64,000 nucleotides of DNA from Pseudidiomarina aestuarii (GTDB taxonomy: Bacteria; Pseudomonadota; Gammaproteobacteria; Enterobacterales; Alteromonadaceae): NCBI GenBank assembly GCA_003030745.1, contig PYVG01000003.1, positions 1 through 64,000 of the forward strand, written 5' to 3'. Position 1 is the stretch's first letter, and each line of letters starts with the position of its first letter. A model generated the notes under the pieces. The model did no database searches and was not told the DNA's origin. It saw only the letters and a list, made by a program, of their open reading frames with translations. The position numbers and the translations under genes were made by a program. This document shows, in pieces, positions 44,912 to 55,911 of the stretch.

Positions 44912-45958
44912 ATGACATCACGTGATTGGTTTTGGCTGGTATTACGCTCAGTAGGTTTGGGCTTGGTCGTAGCCGTTATCGTCATTTGGGTGATGCCCTA
45001 CCTGCAAAATCTCAAGCAGCCATCACCTGCCACCGATATGCCGATTTCTTTTGCCACGGCAGTGAATCGTGCAGCGCCAGCGGTGGTGAATATCTACAGC
45101 GTCGGGGAAACGCCGGGTTCGTATTATTCGCGCCGTCCAACCACGGTCTACCGACTCGGTTCCGGCGTCATCATGGATAACAGTGGACACATTTTAACTG
45201 CTGCGCATGTAGTTGCGGACGTGGACGAAATTCAAGTCGCCCTGCAAGACGGCCGCCAATACAGTGGGCAAGTGATTGGTTCGGATCCAGTCACCGATCT
45301 AGCGGTGGTTCGTATTGAAGCCGATAACCTGCCCATTATTCCCCAACGTAATGATATTCGTACCCGCGTTGGTGATGTCGTGCTGGCTATCGGTAATCCT
45401 CTGAATTTGGGCCAAACTATTACCCAAGGCATTATCAGTGCGACTGGTGGGCGTATGGGTGTGATTAGTTCACATGCTGACCTGATACAGATGGATGCGG
45501 TAATCAACGAAGGCGCATCGGGTGGTGCACTGATCAATAGTCAAGGCTATTTAGTCGGCATTAATAATGCGCAGTTCCAAGACCTGACTGGTCAAGGAAT
45601 CGATGGCATCTATTTTGCGGTCCCCTACTCATTAGCCAAACAGATTCTGGATACTTTAATTCGCGAGGGTGAGGTCATCCGTGGCTACTTTGGCGTGCGA
45701 ATTGGTGAAATCCCCTACGCCAACCCGTATCAACAACCGGGTATGTTCGTGACAGGAATTGATGCTGGCAGTCCTGCCGAAAAGGCTGGTCTGCAGCTTG
45801 AAGATTACATCATTGAGATGAATGGTCAGCCAGTGCGCTCAGGCTCGGAAGGTATTGCGATAGTGGCTCAAACACCACCGGGAACGGAGATCGAAGTACG
45901 CTTCTTCCGCGGCAATCGAGAACTAACCCGCACCGTTCTGATCGAGAAACTACGCTAA
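44912..45958 (+). CDS. degS: Membrane-anchored site-1 protease DegS
   Basis: Senses misfolded porins and cleaves anti-sigma factor RseA to release sigma-E. The 348 aa (355 in E. coli) have an N-terminal membrane anchor (about 7-28), a protease domain with H99 (TAAHVV), D129 (VTDLAVV) and S203, and a single PDZ domain (about 255-345). The serine motif reads GASGGA rather than the usual GNSGGA, so the residue before the nucleophile is Ala. The degQ-degS order is that of E. coli. Confidence 0.95.
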   Translation: MTSRDWFWLVLRSVGLGLVVAVIVIWVMPYLQNLKQPSPATDMPISFATAVNRAAPAVVNIYSVGETPGSYYSRRPTTVYRLGSGVIMDNSGHILTAAHVVADVDEIQVALQDGRQYSGQVIGSDPVTDLAVVRIEADNLPIIPQRNDIRTRVGDVVLAIGNPLNLGQTITQGIISATGGRMGVISSHADLIQMDAVINEGASGGALINSQGYLVGINNAQFQDLTGQGIDGIYFAVPYSLAKQILDTLIREGEVIRGYFGVRIGEIPYANPYQQPGMFVTGIDAGSPAEKAGLQLEDYIIEMNGQPVRSGSEGIAIVAQTPPGTEIEVRFFRGNRELTRTVLIEKLR

Positions 45959-45960
45959 AA

Positions 45961-46056
45961 GCAAATTCGTTACTGGCTAATAGTTACTGGTTACTCGAAA
46001 ACAAAAAACAGCGCTTTCCTAGTAGCTAGTAACTAATCGCTAATCGCTTTTCACGC
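45961..46056. repeat. Palindrome of the TAGTTACTAG family between degS and murA
   Basis: It fills the gap between convergent degS and murA. TAGTTACTGGTTACT (45981-45995) pairs with AGTAGCTAGTAACTA (46021-46035) at 13 of 15 positions. Pairing continues outward between CGTTACTGGCTAA and CTAATCGCTAATCGC. Short words (TTACTGG, TAATCGC) are repeated in tandem within each arm. The centre is A-rich (AAAACAAAAAACAG). Confidence 0.8.
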
Positions 46057-46069
46057 CTTTCTCTCTTTT

Positions 46070-47335
<1,266 letters not shown>

Positions 47336-47356
47336 TCAGTTTTAGCTTAGCTCTTG

Positions 47357-47614
47357 TCAGCTTAGTAACGCGAGCTTCTTCTCGCGCTGCCACTCTTGCG
47401 GAGTGTAGGTTTTGATCGTTACAGCATGCAAGCTACCATCGGCAATAATCGCCTTTAACGGCGCATACACCAATTGCTGCTTTTTCACGCGACTGAGATC
47501 AGCAAAAATTTCGCCCACCGCAATAATGTTCGCGTGACTACCTTCAGCTTTTACAATGAGTTCGTCAAGTTGGAGCGCGTTCTCGAGTAACGCGCGAATA
47601 TCTTCAGCAGTCAT
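47357..47614 (-). CDS. ibaG: BolA-family protein IbaG
   Basis: Small BolA-like protein that works with monothiol glutaredoxins in iron-sulfur handling and acid response. The 85-aa product shows the family pattern LIVKAEGSHANIIAVGEIFADLSRVKKQQLVYAPL with the invariant helix-turn residues; the site normally written as Cys/His in this loop reads Ser-His here. It sits between mlaB and murA, as in E. coli (84 aa). Confidence 0.94.
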   Translation of the reverse strand: MTAEDIRALLENALQLDELIVKAEGSHANIIAVGEIFADLSRVKKQQLVYAPLKAIIADGSLHAVTIKTYTPQEWQREKKLALLS

Positions 47615-47626
47615 GAGATTGATTCT

Positions 47627-47935
47627 TTAGTCGTTGAAATTCAACAGGTCAGCGACACCGCTAACCTCGACAATCGCCCTTAATTGGCGATTTGCGTGCT
47701 GTAGTTTCAGCGTCCGTCGCTGCTGTTTGAGGATTTTTTGTGCTTGAATCAGCAGCGCCACACCAGCAGAGTCGACCTTTTCTACGTCGGCTAAGTGTAA
47801 CGTTAAATCACCCTCGCCTGCCAGCCACTTTGCACGTTCTTGCCAAAGTGCCGGCACCGAATTGCGGTCGAGCGGACCGCTGAGAGCGATCACCGCTGCA
47901 TCTTCTTGAGGGGACCAAGTTGCTGTTGCCACCAT
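47627..47935 (-). CDS. mlaB: STAS-domain protein MlaB
   Basis: Cytoplasmic subunit that stabilises the MlaFEDB phospholipid transporter by binding MlaF. The 102-aa protein is a single STAS domain with the ALSGPLDRNSVPALW start and the VDSAGVALLIQAQ helix motif containing the conserved Ser. It overlaps the mlaC stop by one base (TAATG) and precedes ibaG by 12 nt. Confidence 0.95.
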   Translation of the reverse strand: MVATATWSPQEDAAVIALSGPLDRNSVPALWQERAKWLAGEGDLTLHLADVEKVDSAGVALLIQAQKILKQQRRTLKLQHANRQLRAIVEVSGVADLLNFND

Positions 47936-48606
47936 TAGAGAGACTCGTTGCCGTCGTAATTACGAATCGGTTCATTCGCCTTTTCACGCAACAATTCAAT
48001 GGTTCCGTCAATACCACGTGAACGAATTACAGCAGAGATTTCCGCGGCTTTACTATTCAACAAGCTGACGCCTTCTACTACCATGTCGTAGGCTTTCCAC
48101 AGGTTATCGTTGTCGTCGTAGCGCATTTTGAAGTCCATGCGAATAGGTGGACGACCTTGCTCAATCACCCGAGTGTAAACCGTCACGGCTTTACTGCCTT
48201 CTTCAAAGCGATTCGCGTTATCAAACTCGACGGTGTGCTTGCTTTCATCATATTGCGTGAACGCACGACCATAAGTCGCAATCAAATAATCACGAAACAC
48301 TTTGTAGAATTCTTGCCGCTGTTCTTCAGTCGTATCCTTTAAATTACGACCCAATACTCGTTTCGCTGCATACACAGAATCAACGTAAGGCATCATTTCT
48401 TCACGAATAATGACGCGAAAATGGTCCAGATTCTCATTGATTTGACCGCGTTCTGCGCCAATCCGATCGAAGGTTTCATTCGCAACCTTCTCGAGTAATT
48501 TGTACGGATTCTCATCGCGAATCACATCTGCATTCGCAGTTGCGCTGACGACCGTGATGCACGCCACTGTTAGTGCCGTTAATAGTGCCATTAACCAATT
48601 TTTCAT
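47935..48606 (-). CDS. mlaC: Periplasmic phospholipid shuttle MlaC
   Basis: Carries phospholipids between the outer-membrane MlaA complex and the inner-membrane MlaD ring. The 223-aa precursor has a signal peptide ending near ATANA (about residue 26). The Tol-Tol/MlaC fold follows (NPYKLLEKVANETFDRI, PYVDSVYAAKRVLG, YDDNDNLWKAYDMVVEGVSLL). It lies between mlaD and mlaB. No mlaA is present in the window, as in other genomes where mlaA is unlinked. Confidence 0.96.
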   Translation of the reverse strand: MKNWLMALLTALTVACITVVSATANADVIRDENPYKLLEKVANETFDRIGAERGQINENLDHFRVIIREEMMPYVDSVYAAKRVLGRNLKDTTEEQRQEFYKVFRDYLIATYGRAFTQYDESKHTVEFDNANRFEEGSKAVTVYTRVIEQGRPPIRMDFKMRYDDNDNLWKAYDMVVEGVSLLNSKAAEISAVIRSRGIDGTIELLREKANEPIRNYDGNESL

Positions 48607-48630
48607 GCGGTACTCCTTACACCGTGATTC

Positions 48631-49098
48631 TTAATCGTTACCCTGACTAAACAGGAACTGCCCGATCAAATCTTCCAACATCAACGCTGATTTGGTGTCG
48701 TATATATAGTCACCGTCTTTCAGCATTTCAACGGTGTCATCAATAAACCCTGGGTTTAAACCGAGATACTGCTCACCCAACAGGCCTGATGTCAGTATTG
48801 AGACCGACGATGTTTCAGAAAATTCATCGTAGGTTGCGCTAATGGTCATTTCGACCAACGGCTCATAATATTCGCCATCTAACGTAATACGGCTGACACG
48901 CCCTACTACGACGCCACCCACCTTCACCGGCGAGCGCTCTTTCAAGCCGCCAATGTTGTCGAACTTCGCGTAGAGTTTATAGGTATCTCCGCTACTGACC
49001 GCGCTCGTATTTGCTGCTTGCAAACCGAGGAACAACAAAGCTGCAACGCCGATAATGACGAATAAGCCGACTGCTAATTGTGTTGTACGTGATTCCAT
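48631..49098 (-). CDS. mlaD: MCE-domain substrate-binding protein MlaD
   Basis: Inner-membrane anchored MCE protein that forms a hexameric ring over MlaE. The 155-aa protein has a membrane helix (about 8-27) and one MCE domain with YAKFDNIGGLKERSPVKVGGVVVGRV and LGEQYLGLNPG. It is shorter than E. coli MlaD (183 aa), mainly in the C-terminal tail. It is 6 nt downstream of mlaE. Confidence 0.96.
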   Translation of the reverse strand: MESRTTQLAVGLFVIIGVAALLFLGLQAANTSAVSSGDTYKLYAKFDNIGGLKERSPVKVGGVVVGRVSRITLDGEYYEPLVEMTISATYDEFSETSSVSILTSGLLGEQYLGLNPGFIDDTVEMLKDGDYIYDTKSALMLEDLIGQFLFSQGND

Positions 49099-49104
49099 AA
49101 TCCA

Positions 49105-49881
49105 TTACCCAAACATTAATGCGGTTAAAATAAAGTCGAGGCCAAGTACTGCTAACGATGCAGTCACTACGGTCGAAGTTGTCGCTCGGCTGATCCCCAC
49201 CGAAGTTGGCACACAGTTGTAGCCTTTATGCAGTGCAATCCAAGTGACGACGAATGCAAAGACAATGCTTTTAATGATGCCGTTCAGAATATCTTGATGC
49301 CAATCGACCTGCGATTGCATGACCGACCAAAATGCGCCTTCGTCGACACCCAACCAGCGTACGCCGACTAAATAGCCACCATAAATACCGACCGCCGAGA
49401 AAATAACGGCCAATATTGGCATGCTGTAGAAGCCTGCCCAAAACCGTGGTGAGATAATGCGCCGCAGCGGGTCGACTGCCATCATTTCCAAACTAGAAAG
49501 CTGTTCAGTTGCCTTCATCAAGCCGATTTCTGCCGTTAGCGAAGAGCCCGCTCGCCCCGCGAACAAGAGTGCTGTGACGACTGGTCCCAATTCGCGTAAC
49601 AGCGATAATGCGACCATAGGCCCCAAGCTTTGTTCGGCACCAAAGTCGACCAAGATGGTATAGCCTTGCAAGCCCAACACCATGCCAATGAATAAACCAC
49701 TGACAATAATAATGACCAACGACAGCACACCGACTGAATACATTTGTTGCATCAGTAGCGGGAACGACTTGCGCAACTGGGGTTTGCCAACCAGCGCGCG
49801 TAACAACATTAATAGTGCCGCACCAGCGCCAGCAATAGAGTCGAGAACCGCCTTACCAAGACGCGCGATTGCATCAATCAT
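49105..49881 (-). CDS. mlaE: Phospholipid ABC transporter permease MlaE
   Basis: Permease core of MlaFEDB. The 258-aa product starts [15 protein letters not shown], with GGAGG upstream, and overlaps the mlaF stop by 8 nt. The frame extends to an ATG at 49902, but that would lack this ribosome site. It has about five membrane helices and the family segments [26 protein letters not shown] and [17 protein letters not shown] (the coupling helix). Confidence 0.96.
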   Translation of the reverse strand: MIDAIARLGKAVLDSIAGAGAALLMLLRALVGKPQLRKSFPLLMQQMYSVGVLSLVIIIVSGLFIGMVLGLQGYTILVDFGAEQSLGPMVALSLLRELGPVVTALLFAGRAGSSLTAEIGLMKATEQLSSLEMMAVDPLRRIISPRFWAGFYSMPILAVIFSAVGIYGGYLVGVRWLGVDEGAFWSVMQSQVDWHQDILNGIIKSIVFAFVVTWIALHKGYNCVPTSVGISRATTSTVVTASLAVLGLDFILTALMFG

Positions 49882-50716
49882 GCTGACCTCCCGCGTCTCC
49901 AAACAATTCTTCCGTCAACGATGGCGCTTTGAAATGAAACGGCACTGGGCCATCCGCTTCACCCTGAATAAATTGCTTCACTAATGGGTCGTCCAGCGCT
50001 TGCAAATCTTTCGGCGAACCATGCGCAACAACCCGCTTATCCGCAATGATATAAACGTAGTCAGCGATAGTGAGTACTTCCTCAACGTCGTGCGTGACCA
50101 CAACGCTGGTCAAACCCATTGATTCATTCAAGGATTTGATTAGCTTCACGATTACGCCCATCGAAATGGGGTCTTGCCCAGCAAAAGGCTCATCGTACAT
50201 CACCAACTCTGGATCCAGCGCGATAGCGCGTGCCAAAGCAGCTCGTCGTGACATCCCGCCCGACAACTCCGCTGGCATCAAGTGCCGTGCTCCGCGCAAA
50301 CCAACCGCCTCTAGTTTCATCAACACGATGGTTTCAATAATTTCTTCTGGCAACGTGCTATTTTCCCGCAACGGGAATGCGATGTTGTCGTACACCGACA
50401 TGTCGGTAAACAGCGCGCCGCTTTGGAACAACATGCTCATGCGTTTGCGCACCGCGTAGAGTTCAGAGCGGCTTAGAGCCGGTATATTCTGCCCAGCAAA
50501 TCTAATTTCGCCCTTCTGTGGCCGCAACTGGCCGCCGATCAATCGCAACAATGTGGTCTTACCGATACCACTAGGCCCCATCACCGCAGTAATTTTGCCG
50601 CGTGGAATGTTGAGCGAAAGTCCGCTATATACTTGATGTGCACCATGCGCATGGGAGAAGTCGATGGCATCGACTTCCACCAAATAGGGCGATTGGGGCG
50701 TATCCTGTGAACTCAT
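49874..50716 (-). CDS. mlaF: Phospholipid ABC transporter ATPase MlaF
   Basis: ATPase of the Mla retrograde phospholipid transport system. The 280 aa include Walker A GPSGIGKT at 47-54, the signature [15 protein letters not shown], Walker [14 protein letters not shown], and the H-loop VVTHDVEEV. The C-terminal extension is a little longer than in E. coli (269 aa). It is the first gene of mlaFEDCB-ibaG-murA and is divergent from kdsD. Confidence 0.97.
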   Translation of the reverse strand: MSSQDTPQSPYLVEVDAIDFSHAHGAHQVYSGLSLNIPRGKITAVMGPSGIGKTTLLRLIGGQLRPQKGEIRFAGQNIPALSRSELYAVRKRMSMLFQSGALFTDMSVYDNIAFPLRENSTLPEEIIETIVLMKLEAVGLRGARHLMPAELSGGMSRRAALARAIALDPELVMYDEPFAGQDPISMGVIVKLIKSLNESMGLTSVVVTHDVEEVLTIADYVYIIADKRVVAHGSPKDLQALDDPLVKQFIQGEADGPVPFHFKAPSLTEELFGDAGGQHD

Positions 50717-50886
50717 GAAAATCCATATCCATTCATTTAGATGGCTGATAGTTTACCGCAGCTGGGCCAACAACCCTAGATTTAGCGCGTTAAAATTGTG
50801 ACAAATCGTTTATCCGTATGCTTTTTACGTCTGCAATTCGAAAAACGATCGGGTATGATGACGCGAGATTGTAAAGAGAGCACTTT
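50717..50886. promoter_or_regulatory. Divergent mlaF/kdsD intergenic region
   Basis: These 170 nt must carry the start signals for both operons. On the plus strand TATGAT (50854-50859) is a candidate -10 for kdsD without a good -35, and AAAGAGAG serves as its ribosome site. On the minus strand a TAAACT is present without a well-spaced -35. No other structure was recognised. Confidence 0.3.
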
Positions 50887-51882
50887 ATGACGCAAACATC
50901 GACTGCACAGACGACTACTGACGAGTTCATCCGATTGGGTTTAGATGTTCTCGATACCGAATTGACGGCAATCGACGGACTCCGCCGCTATATCGACGCA
51001 GATTTCGCACATGCATGCGAGCTATTACTGGCTTGTACAGGCCGCGCTATTGTCATTGGTATGGGCAAGTCTGGGCACATTGGCGGCAAAATTGCAGCCA
51101 CCTTAGCATCCACTGGTACCCCAGCGTTCTTTGTGCACCCCGGTGAAGCCAGTCATGGTGATTTGGGGATGATTACCGCCGCTGATGTGGTGATTGCGAT
51201 TTCGAATTCTGGCGAGACCAATGAAGTGCTCAGTATTGCACCACTGATTAAACGCCGTGGCGTGAAGTTGATCGGGATGACTGGGAATCCGCAATCAACC
51301 TTGGCTGAATTAGCCGATGTGCACGTGTGTATTGCCGTGCAAAAAGAAGCCTGCCCGCTGGGTCTAGCACCCACCTCTTCAACAACAGCAACTCTAGTTA
51401 TGGGCGATGCCCTTGCTGTTGCTTTGTTGCACGCACGCGGTTTCACCGCCGATGATTTCGCGCTATCGCACCCAGGTGGTAGTTTGGGTCGCCGGTTGCT
51501 CCTGCATATTCACGATGTCATGCACAAAGGCGAGCGCATTCCGCTGGTGGCTGAATCTGCCACTATCAGTCAGGCCTTGCTGGAAATGTCCCAGAAGGGT
51601 CTCGGCATGACCGGAATTACCGACGCCGACGGCAAATTATTAGGTGTGTTCACCGACGGTGATTTACGCCGTATCCTGGATCAACGATTAGACGTCCACC
51701 AGACTCCAATTGCCCAAGTGATGACGCGTCAGCCCATTACCATTAGTGCCGATGTGCTCGCGGCGCAGGGACTGAAACTCATGGAAGATCGCAAAATTAA
51801 TGGCTTGTTTGCCGTGGATGCTGAAGGCTACCCGCAGGGTGCACTGAACATGCACGACCTTCTGAAAGCAGGAGTACTATGA
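50887..51882 (+). CDS. kdsD: D-arabinose-5-phosphate isomerase KdsD
   Basis: Converts ribulose 5-phosphate to arabinose 5-phosphate, the first step of Kdo synthesis. The 331 aa comprise an SIS domain (about 40-185, with AIVIGMGKSGHIGGKIAATLASTG and AISNSGETNEVL) and two C-terminal CBS domains (about 205-330, HDVMHKGERIP and VMTRQPITI). Its length is close to E. coli KdsD (328 aa). It overlaps kdsC (ATGA-type junction) and begins the kds-lpt-rpoN operon. Confidence 0.97.
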   Translation: MTQTSTAQTTTDEFIRLGLDVLDTELTAIDGLRRYIDADFAHACELLLACTGRAIVIGMGKSGHIGGKIAATLASTGTPAFFVHPGEASHGDLGMITAADVVIAISNSGETNEVLSIAPLIKRRGVKLIGMTGNPQSTLAELADVHVCIAVQKEACPLGLAPTSSTTATLVMGDALAVALLHARGFTADDFALSHPGGSLGRRLLLHIHDVMHKGERIPLVAESATISQALLEMSQKGLGMTGITDADGKLLGVFTDGDLRRILDQRLDVHQTPIAQVMTRQPITISADVLAAQGLKLMEDRKINGLFAVDAEGYPQGALNMHDLLKAGVL

Positions 51883-52457
51883 TGACCACTCCCCTGCAAC
51901 CTATGGCTACCGTCAGCACTTGGTATGGCGACGTCGACGCGGCGCTGATTGAGGCGCTCGCTGCTATCCGCATGGTGATGTTCGATGTCGATGGGGTTTT
52001 TTCCGATGGTCGTATTTACCTTGGTAATGACGGCGAAGAATACAAAGCATTTCATACGCGTGACGGCTTCGGTGTCAAAGCATTGATTGAACACGGTATC
52101 AAAGTGGCGGTCATTACTGGCCGCTCTTCAACCATTGTCGAAACGCGCATGCGGGCACTCGGAGTGCACGACATCGTTCAAGGCTGTACGGATAAATTAA
52201 GTGTATTTGAACGGTTGGCGGAACAATATCAACTCAATACAACTCAAATAGTTGGGGTTGGCGACGATATTCCTGATGTCGCCTTGTTGCAGCGTGCCGG
52301 TGTTGGCATTGCCGTTCAAGATGCCCATCCGTGGGTTCAGCAACAAGCGCGTTACGTGACCAGTCAGCGCGGCGGCTTTGGTGCTGTTCGTGAAATTAGT
52401 GATTTGATCCTGCTCAGTCAGGGGGCATTGCAAACGCAAGGAGGAATGAGCGTTTGA
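51879..52457 (+). CDS. kdsC: 3-deoxy-manno-octulosonate-8-phosphate phosphatase KdsC
   Basis: HAD phosphatase releasing Kdo from Kdo-8-phosphate. The 192-aa protein has the nucleophile motif FDVDGVFSDG (D36 and D38) very near the N-terminus, a Thr/Ser motif II in VAVITGRSS and the motif IV GDDIPDVALL. No cap domain is present, as expected for KdsC tetramers. The ATG at 51879 and the next ATG at 51882 are both possible. lptC overlaps its end. Confidence 0.96.
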   Translation: MMTTPLQPMATVSTWYGDVDAALIEALAAIRMVMFDVDGVFSDGRIYLGNDGEEYKAFHTRDGFGVKALIEHGIKVAVITGRSSTIVETRMRALGVHDIVQGCTDKLSVFERLAEQYQLNTTQIVGVGDDIPDVALLQRAGVGIAVQDAHPWVQQQARYVTSQRGGFGAVREISDLILLSQGALQTQGGMSV

Positions 52458-53032
52458 ATCGGAATGTGTGGCTGTTTTTAGCGCTTATTTTTGTCATCGG
52501 TTCGCTACTGATATGGCGACCTTTTGGTGACGGCGATGAGTCACAACAAGAAACTGGCTTCCGTGAAGTGGCGCCAGACTTTACTGCGTCGGGTCTGATC
52601 ATGCGCATCTACGACACCGATGGTAAGCTTGCGCATCGTATTGCCGCAGAGAAAATGACGCATTATGAGCCTATTGGACTGACGGAATTAACCAGTCCCG
52701 TGTATATTGTACATGCGGATGGTGATGCTGCGAATTGGCAAATTATTGCTGAACAAGGCTCATTTTATGATGACAAGACGTTGGTATTGGAGCGCAATAT
52801 TCAAATCAACAGCTTAGATCATGAAGATTTTATGGATCGGGTCGAAACCAGTTATTTGGTGATTAATACACTGACCGAAATCATGGAAACCGAACAACCT
52901 GTCACCATTTATGGCAAAAATTTTGTGATGCGTGGAGAAGGCATGGTTGCTGACTTACGCACCCAAGTGTTGGAATTTAAAAAACATGTCGAAAGCACCT
53001 ATTTTGGTAACAACGCTACTGCTACTCAGTAG
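52454..53032 (+). CDS. lptC: LPS transport protein LptC
   Basis: Bitopic inner-membrane protein that accepts LPS from LptB2FG and passes it to LptA. The 192 aa (191 in E. coli) have an N-terminal membrane helix (about 5-22) and an OstA-type beta-jellyroll beginning near PDFTASGLIMRIYDTDGKLAHRI. Translation starts at TTG 52454, eight bases after AAGGAGG; this overlaps the kdsC stop by 4 nt. The lptA start lies 47 nt inside its end. Confidence 0.95.
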   Translation: MNRNVWLFLALIFVIGSLLIWRPFGDGDESQQETGFREVAPDFTASGLIMRIYDTDGKLAHRIAAEKMTHYEPIGLTELTSPVYIVHADGDAANWQIIAEQGSFYDDKTLVLERNIQINSLDHEDFMDRVETSYLVINTLTEIMETEQPVTIYGKNFVMRGEGMVADLRTQVLEFKKHVESTYFGNNATATQ

Positions 53033-53516
53033 TATCGGTCTCACTGCAGTTGCAGTGGCACAGGGCAAAGCAGACTTCAATCAGCCGGTCAGCATTGATG
53101 CTGAGCGTGACCTTATTGATATCGCCAATCGCATTGCCACCTTTGACGAAAACGTGTTGATTAAGCAAGGCACCCTTGAAATTCGGGCTGATCATCTGCA
53201 GGTTACTCGTGAGACGGAGCCTGGCAACGATGTGTTTGAAGCGACGGGCTCTCCGGCTACTTATGAACAGCAATTGGACGACGGCAGCGTCATTGCAGCC
53301 CAAGCTGAAACGATTCGTTACGACCAAGCTCAGCAGCTATTGACGCTTCGTGGTAACGTCAAAGTTGAACAGAACAATAGCGTCATGCAAGGCAATGAAA
53401 TTGTCTATAACTTCGCGACCCAACAATTGAGCGCGCGGCGCGGTGACGAAGAATCCGATCGCGTTTCTACCATTTTATTACCGAAGCAAAAAAACGATGA
53501 GCCGACTAACCGCTGA
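52986..53516 (+). CDS. lptA: Periplasmic LPS bridge protein LptA
   Basis: Forms the periplasmic beta-jellyroll bridge for LPS export. The 176-aa precursor begins [19 protein letters not shown], a signal peptide cleaved near AVA-QG. The OstA domain follows ([63 protein letters not shown]). The first 47 nt overlap lptC, and the last 20 nt overlap lptB. Upstream in-frame codons to 52932 would precede the signal peptide and are rejected. Confidence 0.95.
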   Translation: MSKAPILVTTLLLLSSIGLTAVAVAQGKADFNQPVSIDAERDLIDIANRIATFDENVLIKQGTLEIRADHLQVTRETEPGNDVFEATGSPATYEQQLDDGSVIAAQAETIRYDQAQQLLTLRGNVKVEQNNSVMQGNEIVYNFATQQLSARRGDEESDRVSTILLPKQKNDEPTNR

Positions 53517-54222
53517 GCATTTAGCGAAAACCTATAAAAAGCGAACTGTAGTCAAAGATGTCAGCTTGACGGTTGAGTCTGGTCAAATTATTGGGCTACT
53601 CGGCCCGAATGGTGCGGGTAAAACCACCACGTTTTATATGATTGTCGGCCTGGTCGCCAATGACAAAGGCCGTATTGTGCTCGACGACGATGATATTTCG
53701 TTGTTGCCGATGCATGAGCGCGCACGTCGAGGCATTGGTTACCTGCCGCAGGAATCGTCTATTTTTCGCAAACTCTCGGTTCGCGACAACATCATGGCCA
53801 TCCTCGAAACGCGTAAAGAACTCGACAATACGGCGCGCGAAGAAAAGCTCGATAGCTTGCTCGAGGAATTTCATATCGGTCATATCGCGAATAGCTTGGG
53901 CATGAGTTTATCGGGTGGTGAGCGTCGTCGCGTTGAAATTGCCCGCGCACTCGCTGCAGAACCTGAATTTATTCTACTCGATGAGCCATTTGCCGGCGTA
54001 GACCCCATTTCAGTGCTGGATATTAAGAAAATAATCGAGCATTTAGCTAATCGTGGCATCGGTGTGTTGATTACCGATCACAATGTTCGCGAAACACTCT
54101 CGGTGTGCGAGCATGCCTACATTGTGTCGCACGGCGAACTCATAGCGAGCGGCAATGCAGAGAGCATATTGGCGAATCAACACGTGAAAGACGTTTATCT
54201 CGGTGAACAATTTACCCTATGA
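53497..54222 (+). CDS. lptB: LPS export ABC transporter ATPase LptB
   Basis: Powers LPS extraction by LptB2FG. The 241 aa equal the E. coli length: Walker A GPNGAGKT at 36-43, Q-loop in YLPQESSIF, signature [15 protein letters not shown], Walker [14 protein letters not shown], and switch His in ITDHNVRE. The start at 53497 overlaps lptA by 20 nt, and rpoN overlaps the end by 4 nt. Confidence 0.98.
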   Translation: MSRLTAEHLAKTYKKRTVVKDVSLTVESGQIIGLLGPNGAGKTTTFYMIVGLVANDKGRIVLDDDDISLLPMHERARRGIGYLPQESSIFRKLSVRDNIMAILETRKELDNTAREEKLDSLLEEFHIGHIANSLGMSLSGGERRRVEIARALAAEPEFILLDEPFAGVDPISVLDIKKIIEHLANRGIGVLITDHNVRETLSVCEHAYIVSHGELIASGNAESILANQHVKDVYLGEQFTL

Positions 54223-55592
54223 AGCAGGGCTTACAGCTCAAATTTAGTCAGCAACTGACCATGACACCACAGTTGCAACAGGCCATTCGCCTGCTGCAAC
54301 TCTCCACCCTTGAGCTGCAACAAGAAATTCAACAAGCGCTGGACGAAAACCCTCTACTGGAACTTGAAGACGCGAGTGTCGAGGGCGAAACGCCCATTGA
54401 TGATACCGAGTGGGAGGAGAGCTATTCTGCGGACTGCGGTTCGCATTCCAGCTCTGCGCCAGGACAAAGTTTTGACGGTGAAGACAGCGTTTTTGAAGGG
54501 AATACTCAAGACAGCCTGCATGAGCACCTGCTCTGGCAAATGCGCTTGTCACACTTTACTCCCACCGATGAACTGATTGCGCTTGCCATCATTGATAGCA
54601 TTGATGAGCAAGGCTACCTCAACAGCTCGCTCGACGAGATTTACGAGAGCCTCGACCCACGCATTCAAGAACTGGTTGATGGCGACGATATTGCAGTTGT
54701 CTTGAAGCGTATTCAACACTTTGACCCTATCGGCGTGGGCGCACGCGATATTCGCGAATGCTTATTGCTGCAGTTGCAGGCACTCCCTGAGACAACCCTA
54801 GCACGATCGGCTGCAATACAAGCCGTCCAACAACACATTGACCTACTCGGTAGTCGTGATTACCGCACACTAGCGCGAAAACTCAAACTCAATGAATTAG
54901 CCTTAACGGAAGTCATTCAACTCATCCAAGCCCTGCAACCGAGGCCTGGCGACGGCTTTGGTGGGGGCGACAATGATTATGTGATCCCCGATGTGTTAGT
55001 GCGGAAAAAAAATGGTCGTTGGATAGTTGAGCTAAATGCCAATTCTGTGCCTAAACTAAAGGTAAACGATGTGTACGCATCATTGTGTCAAGCGAGTGAT
55101 GATATGCAGTATATTCGCCAGCAAACCCAAGAAGCGAAATGGTTTATCCGCAGCCTTGAGAGTCGCCATGACACTTTGTTGAAGGTCGCCAGCAGCATTG
55201 TGCAACGCCAGCAAGCCTTCTTTGAGTTCGGTGAAGAAGCCATGAAACCTATGGTTCTGGCAGACATAGCGCAAGCAGTCGACATGCACGAATCTACGAT
55301 TTCGCGAGTCACAACACAAAAATTTATGCACACGCCACGCGGCCTGTTCGAATTGAAATACTTTTTTTCATCACAACTATCTACAGATAGCGGTGAAGAC
55401 GCTTCCTCAACGGCCATTCGGGCGTTGTTGAAAAAACTAGTTGCTGCGGAAAACCCAAAAAAGCCGTTGAGTGACAGTAAACTGACTGAACTCATGGCAC
55501 AGCAGGGTATCCAAGTAGCTAGACGGACAATTGCAAAGTATCGAGAGGCCATGCAAATTCCGCCCTCGAGTCAGCGCAAACGTCTAATTTAA
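54219..55592 (+). CDS. rpoN: RNA polymerase sigma-54 factor RpoN
   Basis: Sigma factor for nitrogen, motility and other enhancer-dependent promoters. The 457-aa protein has the Gln/Leu-rich activator-interacting region I ([20 protein letters not shown]), an acidic region II, the core-binding domain, a helix-turn-helix ([13 protein letters not shown]) and the RpoN box [10 protein letters not shown] at 434-443. It is slightly shorter than in E. coli (477 aa). It is coupled to lptB; hpf, ptsN, rapZ and npr follow in the classic order. Confidence 0.98.
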   Translation: MKQGLQLKFSQQLTMTPQLQQAIRLLQLSTLELQQEIQQALDENPLLELEDASVEGETPIDDTEWEESYSADCGSHSSSAPGQSFDGEDSVFEGNTQDSLHEHLLWQMRLSHFTPTDELIALAIIDSIDEQGYLNSSLDEIYESLDPRIQELVDGDDIAVVLKRIQHFDPIGVGARDIRECLLLQLQALPETTLARSAAIQAVQQHIDLLGSRDYRTLARKLKLNELALTEVIQLIQALQPRPGDGFGGGDNDYVIPDVLVRKKNGRWIVELNANSVPKLKVNDVYASLCQASDDMQYIRQQTQEAKWFIRSLESRHDTLLKVASSIVQRQQAFFEFGEEAMKPMVLADIAQAVDMHESTISRVTTQKFMHTPRGLFELKYFFSSQLSTDSGEDASSTAIRALLKKLVAAENPKKPLSDSKLTELMAQQGIQVARRTIAKYREAMQIPPSSQRKRLI

Positions 55593-55619
55593 TATCTTGG
55601 ACAACAGAAGGAAGATGTT

Positions 55620-55907
55620 ATGCAAATTAACTTGACTGGTCACCATGTCGATATTACCGAAGCACTGCGCGATTACGTGGATGAAAAATTTGCCAAGCTC
55701 GAGCGCCACTTTGACCATATCACCAATGTCCATGTAATTTTAAATGTTGAAAAGTTGACCCAAAAAGCGGAAGCTACCGTCCACTTACATGGTGGCGAGA
55801 TTTTCGCAGATTCTGAACACCAAGATATGTATGCTGCTATAGATGGGCTGATCGACAAATTGGATCGGCAAGTCATTAAACATAAAGAAAAGCTGAAACG
55901 TCACTAA
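55620..55907 (+). CDS. hpf: Ribosome hibernation promoting factor, short form
   Basis: Binds the 30S decoding centre and promotes 100S dimers in stationary phase. Its 95 aa equal E. coli HPF: QINLTGHHVDITEALRDYV, then KFAKLERHFDHITNVHV and DMYAAIDGLIDKLDRQVIKHKEK. It is the short form without the C-terminal dimerisation domain. It is 27 nt beyond rpoN, with AAGGAAG upstream. Confidence 0.97.
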   Translation: MQINLTGHHVDITEALRDYVDEKFAKLERHFDHITNVHVILNVEKLTQKAEATVHLHGGEIFADSEHQDMYAAIDGLIDKLDRQVIKHKEKLKRH

Positions 55908-55911
55908 TATC

